Positions 38,935 through 47,441 of a DNA stretch of 52,888 nt are shown here, piece after piece. Position 1 is the first letter of the stretch. Every line of letters begins with the position of its first letter. The DNA is from a virus. Made by a program: the position numbers and the translations under genes. A model generated the notes under the pieces. The model saw only the letters and a list, made by a program, of their open reading frames with translations, searched no databases and was not told where the DNA came from. The DNA is taken from the IMG/VR virus record IMGVR_UViG_3300046703_000201, positions 1 to 52,888 of that record; one strand, 5' to 3'.

Positions 38935-39102
38935 ATGCCCCTGAAAAAAGGTAAAAGCCAAAAAGTCATCAGCGAAAACATCAGCGAATTCCACAAAGGC
39001 GGGACTTACGCCAAGACCAAGGCGAAGCACGGCAAGAGCACTGCCGACCAGCAGGCGATTGCCGCCGCGATGGAAACTGCACGCAGGACCAAGCGCAAAT
39101 GA
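38935..39102 (+). CDS. Small basic protein, DUF6496-like (55 aa)
   Basis: MPLKKGKSQKVISENISEFH and QQAIAAAMETARRTKRK. Short Lys-rich phage proteins of this type sit near head genes. ATG 38935 has AAAGGAC upstream. Coupled to the next gene by ATGA. Confidence 0.6.
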   Translation: MPLKKGKSQKVISENISEFHKGGTYAKTKAKHGKSTADQQAIAAAMETARRTKRK

Positions 39103-39455
39103 ACCTGCACGAACTTGACCCGAAGTTTTTCGCAGATGAAGAAATTCATCTTAATCTTGCCGCCATCTACAGCGAACATGAGCGTCATACGCACCAGCGC
39201 GGACTGGAAGCAGTGTTCATCGAGGGCTATCACTATGCGCTCGACTATCCAATGCCGAAGCCTGAATTGCAACAGGAATTGGATAACCTGCGCGACGAGT
39301 TCAACGCATTGCAGCAAAAATACGATGCGCTGAACGCGAAATTTAACATCAACCAGCCAGCCGTTGACCCAATACTGGCAGACGAAATGCAGACCAAGGT
39401 GATTTCTCAAGTGCTGGGCATGGGCGATGTGTTCCGGTGCGGGAGAACGGTATGA
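39099..39455 (+). CDS. Coiled-coil hypothetical protein (118 aa)
   Basis: Helical N terminus (AAIYSEHERHTHQRGLEAVF) followed by a heptad-rich LQQELDNLRDEFNALQQKYD coiled coil. Stop overlaps the next ATG. Virion assembly role possible by location only. Confidence 0.6.
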   Translation: MNLHELDPKFFADEEIHLNLAAIYSEHERHTHQRGLEAVFIEGYHYALDYPMPKPELQQELDNLRDEFNALQQKYDALNAKFNINQPAVDPILADEMQTKVISQVLGMGDVFRCGRTV

Positions 39456-39781
39456 CAGACATCCAGACCGTCGAATCAACTCCCGATGCGGAAAACACGC
39501 AGATGGAGATGATCGCCAAACTCGCCGCCCAGATTCTCTCCAACCACTATCCCGCGCACGTATGGATGGTCGGTTGGGCGCCGGGCATGACACTGGTCAT
39601 CAAAAATATGGCATTGGATGCCAGATATGGCTACACCGTGGACGCCGGACGCGCGGCCAGTGTTTCCCAACTTGAACACGCCGTGATGATGGGCGGCGGC
39701 GAGTTGCTGGAACGCATGGGCATGAAGCGGGGGGCGTGGGATGGGGAGTTTGCGGGACAAGCGGAAGGAATACCGTTATGA
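39452..39781 (+). CDS. Hypothetical protein (109 aa)
   Basis: ATG 39452 overlaps the previous stop. Contains HVWMVGWAPGMTLVIKNMAL and SQLEHAVMMGGGELLERMGM. Compact alpha/beta. It ends where the heptamer inverted repeat begins. Unknown. Confidence 0.58.
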   Translation: MTDIQTVESTPDAENTQMEMIAKLAAQILSNHYPAHVWMVGWAPGMTLVIKNMALDARYGYTVDAGRAASVSQLEHAVMMGGGELLERMGMKRGAWDGEFAGQAEGIPL

Positions 39782-39870
39782 GGATTCAGGATACGGGATA
39801 CAGGATTCAGGGGGTGCTGTGCGTGCTATGCACGCGGTTTTTTTTCTGCATCCTACATCCTGCATCCTGA
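39781..39870. repeat. Heptamer inverted repeat with central hairpin
   Basis: Four GGATTCA-type units (39781-39810) and about three complementary units (39846-39870) flank GCGTGC-TAT-GCACGC followed by T8. The central part could act as a terminator. The right arm ends at the next gene's start. Confidence 0.8.
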
Positions 39871-39871
39871 C

Positions 39872-40258
39872 ATGGACCCGCGCCAAGAAAATGAAGGCTG
39901 GATCGGCGTAGACCTGGACGGCACGCTGGCCTATTACGACGGCTTCAAGGGCGACGATGTGGTGGGTGAACCAATCGAGCCGATGGTCAGGCAAGTCCGA
40001 AAATGGCTGGCAGACGGGCGTGATGTACGTATCTTCACTGCCCGATCACCCCATCCGGTCATTCGCAAGTTTTGCAAAGACAATCTGGGCAAAATACTGC
40101 CGATCACCAACCTCAAAGACCACAAAATGCAGGCGCTGTATGACGACAGGGCGGTCGGGATCAAGCGCAACGAAGGCATTCCATTTGATGACGATAATGT
40201 CGAACAGGTGTTTGGCGAAACAGACGACGAAGAATCGGACGACGAAGAGAAAGATTGA
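39872..40258 (+). CDS. HAD-like phosphatase / kinase-associated hydrolase (128 aa)
   Basis: Motif I WIGVDLDGTLA (DxDGT), motif II VRIFTARSP, a Lys (TNLKDHKMQ) and YDDRAVGIKRNEG as motif IV. HAD superfamily nucleotide or polynucleotide phosphatase scale. Acidic C-terminal tail (ETDDEESDDEEKD). It sits in the head operon; substrate unknown. Confidence 0.82.
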   Translation: MDPRQENEGWIGVDLDGTLAYYDGFKGDDVVGEPIEPMVRQVRKWLADGRDVRIFTARSPHPVIRKFCKDNLGKILPITNLKDHKMQALYDDRAVGIKRNEGIPFDDDNVEQVFGETDDEESDDEEKD

Positions 40259-40260
40259 AC

Positions 40261-40509
40261 ATGCTGCCAGCGCGCGACTATTTGGGTGACGAAGTTTGGA
40301 AGGAATGGAAGCAGGATTTTGACCAACTCATGGCTTATCGCAAGACCATCAAAGGCAAACCCGATGCCTACCAGCGCGCCATGCTGGAACTCAACCAGCC
40401 TTGGATAGATTTTTACAAGACCGCATTATTCCATGATGCCGGAAAACCGGATTGCAACTGCCGCAGATGTGCCCAATCATTGAAAAGGATGAAAAATAAT
40501 GTTCAATAA
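40261..40509 (+). CDS. Hypothetical protein (82 aa)
   Basis: MLPARDYLGDEVWKEWKQDF with a C-terminal CNCRRCAQSL cysteine cluster. Starts 2 bp after the HAD stop. Unknown. Confidence 0.58.
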   Translation: MLPARDYLGDEVWKEWKQDFDQLMAYRKTIKGKPDAYQRAMLELNQPWIDFYKTALFHDAGKPDCNCRRCAQSLKRMKNNVQ

Positions 40510-40720
40510 ATTTCGCCGTTATTGGAAAGCATTTTTCATCCTGGTTCGTTACAACGAATATGTTTTCTATATTATTGAACAAGAGTGTTTTAATCAATCT
40601 GAACTCAAAGAAAGAGTAAAAGATAATGAGCAATATGTGGAAAACTGTAAATTAAAAAAATTCGCTCAGCAGAATTATGCGGATGTTCAGGCCGGACTAT
40701 GGAGAGAAGGTACTAATTAA
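40499..40720 (+). CDS. Hypothetical protein (73 aa)
   Basis: MFNKFRRYWKAFFILVRYNE gives a basic-hydrophobic N terminus; the rest is a charged helix. AAAAGGATG precedes ATG. It overlaps its upstream neighbour, and its stop overlaps the portal start by one base (TAATG). Confidence 0.55.
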   Translation: MFNKFRRYWKAFFILVRYNEYVFYIIEQECFNQSELKERVKDNEQYVENCKLKKFAQQNYADVQAGLWREGTN

Positions 40721-42993
40721 TGGCATCTTTGCTTCCCGACCGTAAAAACACTGCTCCTACCGCCCAGACCGGCGGCAGGAATGGTGCCATCAGCACGCCG
40801 CGCGGCGACACACCCGACTGGCTCTCGCGCGCCCAGCGTGCCTATAGCTCATCCACCACCTATGTGGACGCGAACTATCGCAAACAGTGGGAAGACTCGA
40901 TCCGCTCATTCAACAACCAGCACGCCACCGACTCGAAATATAACGCCCCCGCCTACGACAAGCGCAGCAAACTGTTCCGGCCAAAAACGCGGTCCATCAT
41001 CCGCAAGAACGAAGCCGCCGCCGCAGCGGCTTTTTTCTCCAACCTGGATGTGACCAGCATTTTACCTTCCGACCCGAACAACAAGGCCGAAGTCGCAAGT
41101 GCCGCGATCATGAAAGAACTGATGCAATACCGCCTGACCAAAACCATCCCGTGGTTTATGGTCGTGCTGGGCGGTTTGCAGGATGCGCAAGTGGCCGGCG
41201 TGGTGTGCGCGCACGTCTACTGGAAATACGAAGAACGTAACCCTGAAAATGTGGCGGAGCGGACGGGTTTGAAACCCGCCCCTACGGAGGAAACGTCTGA
41301 TCTGCCGGAAGACGCCATGCTGCGCCAAGTTCCGCCCGAAGTCATGATGGGCACCACCGGCATGTCGCGTGATGAAATGATGGGTAGGGGCGGGTTTGAA
41401 ACCCGCCCTTCGCAAGACGAAGAATACCCCGCCCAAACACAACTGCCTGACAATGCGATGCAGGCCACCCCCGAAGGTTTGAGCAAAGAAACCGCACCGC
41501 CCATTGAAGGCGAAATCGTAGTAGAACAAGAAGCAGTCGTCATCCTGAAAGACGAACCCGCCATAGACCTCATCCCGGTGGAAAACCTGCGCATCGACCC
41601 ATCAGCAAGTTGGATCGACCCGGTAAACACCTCGCCCTACCTCATCCACCTCATCCCGATGTATGCGATGGATGTCAAGGCCAAGATGAAAACCGGCGAG
41701 TGGAAAAACATGTCCGAGTCCGAGATTGCGGCAGCGACCGAAATCACCCCCGACTCCACCCGCATCACCCGCAACAAAAACAAGGACGACCCCTATACCG
41801 GCGCATCGAGAGACGTATCCGACTACGAAATCATCTGGATACAGCGCCACATCCATAAGTCCAATGGCGACGACTGGGAGTTTTACACCTTGGGCGACAT
41901 CGCCCTGCTGACTGAAGCCCGCCTGTTAAAAGACAGCGTATTCACCGGCAAGCGTCCCTATGTCATTGGCAATTGCAATATCGAAACCCACAAGGTCATG
42001 CCGTCCCCCATCACCCTGCTAGCAAAGGGCTTGCAGGACGAAACCAACGAAATCGCCAACCAGCGCATCGACAACGTAAAGTTTGTGCTAAACAAAAAAT
42101 GGTTCGTAAAGCGCGGCAAGGAAGCCGATGTAACCGGCCTGCTGCGCAATGTGCCCGGCGGCGTGGTCATGCTGGACGACCCCGAAACCGACGTGCGTGA
42201 AGTGACCTGGCAGGATGTCACAGCCAGCTCGTTTCAGGAACACCAGACCCTCTCGCTGGAAATGGACGAACTGCTCGGCAGTTTCAACCCTGCCGCCCTG
42301 ATGATCGCCGGGGCGAACAACTCCCCGGCCAAGAACATGCAGATGGTATCGAACAGTTCCGGCACGCTGACGGAATACCTGATCCGCACCTATGTTGAAA
42401 CCTTCGTGCAGCCGGTGTTGCGTATGCTCATGCTGCTCGAACAAAAGTACGAAACCGACCAAGTCGTGCTGGCCTTTGCCGGCAAGCGGGCAGAGCTGTT
42501 CCAGCGGTTCGGCATCGACAAAGTAACCGATGAATTACTGGAAAAAGAACTCACCCTCACCGTGAACGTCGGCATGGGCGCCACCGACCCGAACGCCAAG
42601 CTGAACCGCTTCATCGCGGGTATTACCGCTTACACCGCTGTGATCTCTCGTCCCGTCCCCGGACTCAATGTAGCCGAAGTAGGCAAGGAAATCTTCGCGC
42701 ACCTGGGCTATTCTGACGGGGCGAGGTTCACGACCGTGGACAACCCGCAAGTGCTGCAACTGCAACAACAACTGCAACAGGCACAAGGCATCATCCAGCA
42801 ACTTCAGCAAAAGACCAAGGAAAAACAAACCGGCCATATGGTATCCTTGCAGAAAGCACGGGAAGGCAACCAGACCAAGCTGACGGCGGTACAAATACAG
42901 GAAGAAAACGAGAATAAACGTGCCGTGGCGACCCATATGCGCGCGCTGATGGAAGCGCAGCAGATGCTTGGGAAGACAGGAAAGGTAGTTTAA
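40720..42993 (+). CDS. Portal protein, P22-like podovirus type (757 aa)
   Basis: Head-tail connector through which DNA passes. Segments include KQWEDSIRSFNNQHATDSKY, KLFRPKTRSIIRKNEAAAAA, LIPVENLRIDPSASWIDPVN and SLEMDELLGSFNPAALMIAG. A helical Gln-rich C-terminal barrel follows (LQLQQQLQQAQGIIQQLQQK). About residues 180-230 are encoded by two REP-like hairpin halves (TGLKPAPTEE, GRGGFETRPS), likely a surface loop. Length is typical. Confidence 0.9.
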   Translation: MASLLPDRKNTAPTAQTGGRNGAISTPRGDTPDWLSRAQRAYSSSTTYVDANYRKQWEDSIRSFNNQHATDSKYNAPAYDKRSKLFRPKTRSIIRKNEAAAAAAFFSNLDVTSILPSDPNNKAEVASAAIMKELMQYRLTKTIPWFMVVLGGLQDAQVAGVVCAHVYWKYEERNPENVAERTGLKPAPTEETSDLPEDAMLRQVPPEVMMGTTGMSRDEMMGRGGFETRPSQDEEYPAQTQLPDNAMQATPEGLSKETAPPIEGEIVVEQEAVVILKDEPAIDLIPVENLRIDPSASWIDPVNTSPYLIHLIPMYAMDVKAKMKTGEWKNMSESEIAAATEITPDSTRITRNKNKDDPYTGASRDVSDYEIIWIQRHIHKSNGDDWEFYTLGDIALLTEARLLKDSVFTGKRPYVIGNCNIETHKVMPSPITLLAKGLQDETNEIANQRIDNVKFVLNKKWFVKRGKEADVTGLLRNVPGGVVMLDDPETDVREVTWQDVTASSFQEHQTLSLEMDELLGSFNPAALMIAGANNSPAKNMQMVSNSSGTLTEYLIRTYVETFVQPVLRMLMLLEQKYETDQVVLAFAGKRAELFQRFGIDKVTDELLEKELTLTVNVGMGATDPNAKLNRFIAGITAYTAVISRPVPGLNVAEVGKEIFAHLGYSDGARFTTVDNPQVLQLQQQLQQAQGIIQQLQQKTKEKQTGHMVSLQKAREGNQTKLTAVQIQEENENKRAVATHMRALMEAQQMLGKTGKVV
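41259..41412. repeat. Two REP-like hairpin halves inside the portal gene
   Basis: 41259-41286 is the right half (ends CCCCTACG) and 41384-41412 the left half (starts GTAGGGG), with 97 bp of coding sequence between them. The order is the reverse of the intergenic elements. Both are translated in frame. Confidence 0.85.
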
Positions 42994-43275
42994 ATGAACC
43001 CCACCGAAACCGAAGTATTAGTCGATGTCGCCGTGCTGGGCGAACAGGTAGACCAGTTCCTCAAGAGCCATATTGGCAGATACATGGTAGCAAAGGCCGA
43101 AGCGGAATACGATGCCGGTATCGAATCGCTCAAAAACTGCGACCCCTACGACCCGATAGGTATTAGCGCGGCGATGAACGTGGTAAAACGCGCCGAAAGT
43201 ATCAAGGAATGGCTGGTAGAAGCGGTGGGGGCAGGGTTGCGCGCGCAGATGATTCTGGAGGATCGGGAAGAATGA
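42994..43275 (+). CDS. Hypothetical protein after portal (93 aa)
   Basis: MNPTETEVLVDVAVLGEQVD; helical and acidic, ending MILEDREE. The start abuts the portal stop. Similar small proteins follow portals in podophages. Role unknown. Confidence 0.62.
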   Translation: MNPTETEVLVDVAVLGEQVDQFLKSHIGRYMVAKAEAEYDAGIESLKNCDPYDPIGISAAMNVVKRAESIKEWLVEAVGAGLRAQMILEDREE

Positions 43276-43321
43276 GTTATAACTGATTTCAGGTATAGTT
43301 TGGTATAAAGCATCAAAACGC

Positions 43322-43556
43322 ATGGCGATTGTCCCCGGTGAAAGCAGAAGTCTTTAAAAAGATGTAACTGAAAGGGGTTGGTCCGTCCCCGAACTATTTT
43401 GGGGATGATTCCGCAAAGACAGTCGCCATCCGTGTTGGTGCGAACGCATGAAAATGCACAGGGCAGTGAATAAGAGTAGGTAGCAATGCAGAACCAAGCA
43501 ATTGCAAGCCGAAGTCGCCGCTAGAGCTTGGGTGAAACGGCCACCAACAACCAATC
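43322..43556 (+). ncRNA. Candidate structured non-coding RNA
   Basis: No convincing gene in 43276-43714. An 11-bp stem (ATGGCGATTGT, 43322-43332, with ACAGTCGCCAT, 43409-43419) encloses two CCCC/GGGG hairpins, making a three-way junction. Downstream are GCAT-GAAA-ATGC, GCAAT...ATTGC and GGTG-AAACGGC-CACC hairpins. Next come a REP-like element and two terminators. Not a tRNA, tmRNA or known intron core as far as I can see. Confidence 0.5.
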
Positions 43557-43633
43557 GTAGGGGCGGGTTTCAAACCCGCCCTTGGCACGCTGCATAACAA
43601 CCCACACGGGCAGGTTTGAAACCTGTCCCTACG
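43557..43633. repeat. Twin-hairpin REP-like element
   Basis: GTAGGGGCGGGTTTCAAACC... and ...GGTTTGAAACCTGTCCCTACG outer hairpins, 77 bp, between the structured region and the scaffold gene. The spacer differs from the other copies. Confidence 0.88.
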
Positions 43634-43642
43634 CATTTATAT

Positions 43643-43666
43643 AAGACCGCCTTTGCGGTCTTTTTT
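43643..43666 (+). terminator. Intrinsic terminator 1 before scaffold
   Basis: AAGACCGC-CTTT-GCGGTCTT then T4-6. Confidence 0.85.
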
Positions 43667-43672
43667 CATTTC

Positions 43673-43697
43673 CAAGCCCCTCTTTCGGGGCTTTTTT
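43673..43697 (+). terminator. Intrinsic terminator 2 before scaffold
   Basis: AAGCCCC-TCTTTC-GGGGCTTTTTT. With terminator 1 it would separate portal from scaffold/coat transcription, unless late antitermination acts. No obvious promoter lies between here and the scaffold ATG at 43715. Confidence 0.82.
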
Positions 43698-43714
43698 CAT
43701 TTTCGGAGAAAAAA

Positions 43715-44704
43715 ATGCCCATAGAGAATACCGACCAGACCAAAATCAATATCCCCGATGAAGGCGAAACAATCGGCAGCGCGAATGATGCACGTCTGAA
43801 AATGTATTCGCAGATCAACGACCAGAACGACAAATCGCTGGCCGACAATGGCGACTTGGCGGACATAAATGACGATGGCACCACCACCGCATTCAGGGCC
43901 GAAGAAAACCTTACCGATGAAGAAATCACCGAACGCGAATTGCAACGCGCGCAGGACGAAGCGAACCAAACAGACACGGACGAAACTGCCCCCGTGGATG
44001 CGCCGGTAAAACACAAACTCAAGGTCAACGGCAAAGAACTTGAACTCACCACCGAAGAATTGATCGAGCGCGCACAGAAAGTCGAATCCGCCGATGAATA
44101 CCTTAAAGAAGCCGCGCGCTTAAAGCGCGAAACGCAACCCCAAATTACCCAGCCGCAACCATCTGTAGCAGACGATGCGGCTGTACTCAGCGAAGAGCGG
44201 AGGGCGCTGGTCCGCGCCATACAAATGGGCACAGAAGAAGAAGCAATGGCAGCTATCGAAAAATTGCAGGCCAGGACGACTCCATCCGTGAATACGGACG
44301 ACATATCCAGGGCTGTCGATGAGCGCATTACTTTCAACGATGCCGTAACGTGGTTTCAATCCGAGTACAAGGACTTGGTCAGCGACCCCACCCTGCTGAA
44401 CGTCACCCTGCAACGCGACAAGGAATTGCTCGCACGGGGCGACACCCGCAGTTACCGGGAACGCTACGAAGAAATCGGCAAGGAAGTCAGGACATGGCGA
44501 GACCAACTCGTCAAGGCCGCGACCCCTGCCGCACCTCCACCTCCGGATAAGCAAGCCCGCAAGGCAGCGGCGCCGGTCGTACCTGTCGGAGCCAGCACCA
44601 AGGCGCCGCAAGTGGCCGACGATGAAGAAAATGAGGAATCCGTTGGAGAGATCATATCCGCGATGGCAAAAGCACGCGGCGGTCCCCAATGGCTTCGCGG
44701 TTAA
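43715..44704 (+). CDS. Scaffolding protein (329 aa)
   Basis: Acidic, helical, Pro-rich tail: MPIENTDQTKINIPDEGETI, then KLKVNGKELELTTEELIERA (a motif common in phage scaffolds), EERRALVRAIQMGTEEEAMA and a charged C terminus. It precedes the coat gene by 22 bp, the normal order. ATG 43715 has CGGAGAA upstream. Confidence 0.82.
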   Translation: MPIENTDQTKINIPDEGETIGSANDARLKMYSQINDQNDKSLADNGDLADINDDGTTTAFRAEENLTDEEITERELQRAQDEANQTDTDETAPVDAPVKHKLKVNGKELELTTEELIERAQKVESADEYLKEAARLKRETQPQITQPQPSVADDAAVLSEERRALVRAIQMGTEEEAMAAIEKLQARTTPSVNTDDISRAVDERITFNDAVTWFQSEYKDLVSDPTLLNVTLQRDKELLARGDTRSYRERYEEIGKEVRTWRDQLVKAATPAAPPPPDKQARKAAAPVVPVGASTKAPQVADDEENEESVGEIISAMAKARGGPQWLRG

Positions 44705-44726
44705 TCGACAATCAAGGAGAATTATC

Positions 44727-46498
44727 ATGGCCGGTCAGGTTGACGGACATCTTGCATAAAATGGCAGGATAGTCTATACTTCATTTCATCTTCGTATGGA
44801 GGATGATATGGACCTTACCAAGGACGAGATAGACAGATTTAAGCAGAAATACACTGAAACAAATCAGGAAGATTGCTGGGAATGGCAAGGAGCGAAATAC
44901 CAGAATGGTTATGGAATGATTTCGCTTCGGAGAGGGAAGAGAAAAACCTTCTCCGCTCACAGAATATCGTGGATGATTGCAAACAATAGCAATATTTCTG
45001 ATGGAATGATGATATGCCACAAGTGTGACAATCGCTTATGTGTAAACCCGAATCATTTGTATGCGGGAACAGGTAGTGATAACAACACAGACACATTGAT
45101 TCGCAAACGCGGAAACAGGAAGATCGGTGAAAATTGCTCATGGGCAAAGCTGACTGATGCTGATGTTTTGTATATCCTGAATAGCAATGAAAAACAATGC
45201 GAACTGGCAAAAAAATATCATTTAGACCCGTCAACAGTGTGTCAAATTAAATCGGGCAAGCGGTGGAAACACCTGTCTCGTAATAAAGCTTGACATTAAA
45301 ACTAGGTGAATTGCTGGAAACCCCTACCGTGTGGTGACGAGGGCAATCAGCAGCGAAGCTCCGCAAGGAGAACGTTCAACGACTATCCCTTCGGGGAGTA
45401 CGCTCAAGTGAGCGGAAGCGCCTGGCATCGAAAGATGAAGATATAGTCTGGTCTGCATGGAAACATGCAGCGGCTCGCAAGAGCGGCATGAAAATAACGA
45501 CTTCATGTGAACATAAACGATGGGCAGTAAATTCATTGGGCGGATACATGTATTCGCGCCAACTGAGCAACGTCCTGCGTATGGCAGTGCAACCGCTCGT
45601 CAAATTCCGCCAGTTTGCGGACGTGCGCGATGCGAGCCAGCAGGGCAAGAAAAAGGGCGACATCTTTACCTGGGATGTCTTTTCCGATGTAGCCAATCCC
45701 GGCGGAGTGTTGACCGAAACCAACACCATGCCGGAAACGAACTTCACGATTGCTCAGGGCACTCTGACCATCACCGAAGCCGGCAATAGCGTTCCGTACA
45801 GCGGCAAGCTGGACAACCTGTCCAAATTCCCGGTGATGGAACTGATCCAGAAGGTGTTGAAAAACGACTCGGTCAAGACGTTTGACCGGCTGGCCTGGAC
45901 GCAATTCAACCAGACCCCGCTGCGCGTCATCCCGACCGGGGGCACCGATACCGCCGCCATCACGCTCTACACCAACGGCACGGTAACCGGCACCAACACC
46001 ATCGCGTACAACAACGGCCACGCCAAGAGCATCGTGGATACCATGAAAGAGCGCAACATCCCCGCTTATCTGGGGGATGACTACTACGCCCTCGCCTGGC
46101 CCACCACACTGCGCTCGTTCAAGAACAACCTGGAAACCATCCACCAGTATTCGGAAACCGGCTTCAAGTTGATTATGAACGGCGAAATCGGGCGTTACGA
46201 AAACGTGCGCTATGTCGAGCAGACCAACATTGCCAAGGGACTCGGCACCACCGGCATCGCCTCCACCGCAACAGGTGGCGACATGGTGGAATGGAGCCAA
46301 GGCAAGTCGGACTGGATTTTCTTCTTCGGCAACGACACCGTGGCGGAAGCCGTGGCCGTGCCGGAAGAAATGCGCGGCAAGATTCCGACCGACTTTGGCC
46401 GTTCCAAGGGCGTCGCCTGGTACTACCTGGGCGGCTTCGGCATCGTTCACACCCTGGCAGCCAACGCCCGGATCGTGAAGTGGGATAGTCTGGTCTAG
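44727..46498 (+). CDS. Major capsid protein, split by a group I intron
   Basis: Exon 1 begins at ATG 44727 (after CAAGGAGAATTATC) and codes MAGQ. Exon 2 runs from about 45520 to 46498 (WAVNSLGGYMYSRQLSNVLR onward). Joining 44727-44740 to 45520-46498 gives GT|A (Val) and an uninterrupted 330-residue protein. It has NTMPETNFTIAQGTLTITEA and NSVPYSGKLDNLSKFPV, typical of a podophage N4gp56/P22-like coat family. An unspliced reading would start wrongly at 45488. Confidence 0.85.
44741..45519 (+). ncRNA. Group I intron in the coat gene
   Basis: Core elements are in order: P (GAATTGCTGGAAACCC, 45308), Q (AATCAGCAGCGAAGC, 45345), R (GTTCAACGACTATCC, 45374), S (AAGATATAGTC, 45438). P7 GACTAT/ATAGTC pairs perfectly. 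A GAAA-capped P9 hairpin is at 45453-45470. The 3' end is set by a G before the exon at 45520. The 5' splice site after T44740 is inferred from frame and the U rule; P1 was not resolved. Confidence 0.85.
44808..45293 (+). CDS. Intron-encoded HNH homing endonuclease (161 aa)
   Basis: ATG 44808 follows GGAGGATGAT. The nuclease core is CWEWQGAKYQNGYGMISLRR, AHRISWMIAN, then ICHKCDNRLCVNPNHLYAGT, an HNH_3-type site with Cys zinc ligands. The C terminus NEKQCELAKKYHLDPSTVCQ is an HTH DNA-binding tail. It spreads the intron into intronless coat genes. Confidence 0.9.
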   Translation: MDLTKDEIDRFKQKYTETNQEDCWEWQGAKYQNGYGMISLRRGKRKTFSAHRISWMIANNSNISDGMMICHKCDNRLCVNPNHLYAGTGSDNNTDTLIRKRGNRKIGENCSWAKLTDADVLYILNSNEKQCELAKKYHLDPSTVCQIKSGKRWKHLSRNKA

Positions 46499-46590
46499 GA
46501 TGCAGGATACAGGATGCAGGATTCAGGAAAAGCGCGGGCTTTGCCCGCACAACACCCCTGACACCTGAATCCTGAATCCCGAATCCTGAA
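46499..46590. repeat. Heptamer inverted repeat with central hairpin
   Basis: Four GGATNCA units (46499-46528), a GCGGGC-TTT-GCCCGC hairpin, then complementary CTGAATCC units (46564-46590), all between the coat gene and the next gene. Same architecture as 39781-39870. Confidence 0.82.
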
Positions 46591-46608
46591 AAATTTAGGA
46601 GAAAAATC

Positions 46609-47079
46609 ATGAGTCAAAAAAGTATGGCTTACGACCATCCCGCGTATATCGTCCGCGACAGTTTTTCGTTCGGCGCGAATGCAGCGGGCGCGTCTTCGGC
46701 TACGGCCAAATTTGTTGCGTTCACTGCCATGCACGTATTCTCGATCGGCGCGACCACATTTGTGGCCGGCAGTTCGACCTATACCGCATGGAACGGCACC
46801 GCAACGGTCACCACCACCGGCACTGGCGATTCGATTTCCGGCATCAAGGTATCGGGCACCACCACCAGCACCTACGGGCCTTATGCCCTCAGTGCGATTG
46901 CGGGCGGATTCTCGCGCATCCAGATCAGCGGCACGGGTGTGGGTTCGTCTACAGCCAATGGCGGTGTGGCACTGGCGGCGGGTGACACTTTCCATCTGGT
47001 GCGGGGCACGGACGCGACAGCGGTGGAAATCCCCGTAATCGAATACGCCATCGACCCCGAAGCATCGGTCAGCGCGTAA
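46609..47079 (+). CDS. Capsid-associated / decoration-like protein (156 aa)
   Basis: Thr/Gly/Ala-rich beta protein (MSQKSMAYDHPAYIVRDSFS, then FTAMHVFSIGATTFVAGSST). It follows the coat gene. Capsid decoration or head-fibre role is likely from place and composition only. Ribosome site AGGAGAAAAATC. Confidence 0.6.
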   Translation: MSQKSMAYDHPAYIVRDSFSFGANAAGASSATAKFVAFTAMHVFSIGATTFVAGSSTYTAWNGTATVTTTGTGDSISGIKVSGTTTSTYGPYALSAIAGGFSRIQISGTGVGSSTANGGVALAAGDTFHLVRGTDATAVEIPVIEYAIDPEASVSA

Positions 47080-47080
47080 C

Positions 47081-47157
47081 GTAGGGGCGGGTTTCAAACC
47101 CGCCCGCTGCGGATGTAATTAAATGCGCTGCGGGCAGGTTTAAAACCTGCCCCTACG
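47081..47157. repeat. Twin-hairpin REP-like element
   Basis: 77 bp, GTAGGGGCGGGTTTCAAACC ... CCTGCCCCTACG. Spacer GCGGATGTAATTAAATGCGC is shared almost exactly with 49843-49918. It begins immediately after the preceding stop. Confidence 0.9.
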
Positions 47158-47178
47158 CCTTTTACAAGGAGAATTATC

Positions 47179-47436
47179 ATGGCAAACAACGAAAAAATCA
47201 CCGGCATGTCGGGCACCTACAACGACATTGGTGAAAAGAGCGGTTTCATCACCGACGGTTACCTGGACAAGAAAGGCACGCCGCAAGGCGAAGGCGCAAT
47301 GTTCAATCGTATGCCGCCCGGACAAGAAATCGAAAACCAGGTCGTGGCAGAAATCAACGCAATGCCGTATCGCAAGGTAGTAGAAGAAAGCTATCCCGAA
47401 GATGGCTGGTCGCCAAAGCCCAAAATCGTGGTGTAA
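47179..47436 (+). CDS. Small head-region protein (85 aa)
   Basis: MANNEKITGMSGTYNDIGEK, MFNRMPPGQEIENQVVAEIN. AAGGAGAATTATC ribosome site, identical in style to the coat gene. Unknown, but probably structural. Confidence 0.6.
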   Translation: MANNEKITGMSGTYNDIGEKSGFITDGYLDKKGTPQGEGAMFNRMPPGQEIENQVVAEINAMPYRKVVEESYPEDGWSPKPKIVV

Positions 47437-47441
47437 AAAGG

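Noticed and set aside
43276-43714. A diversity-generating retroelement or IscB/omega-RNA locus around the structured region
   Set aside because: No reverse transcriptase, template/variable repeat pair, or IscB/TnpB-like gene is present in the window.
45488-45519. Coat protein start at ATG 45488
   Set aside because: This ATG lies in the 3' end of the group I intron with no ribosome site. The real start is in exon 1 at 44727.
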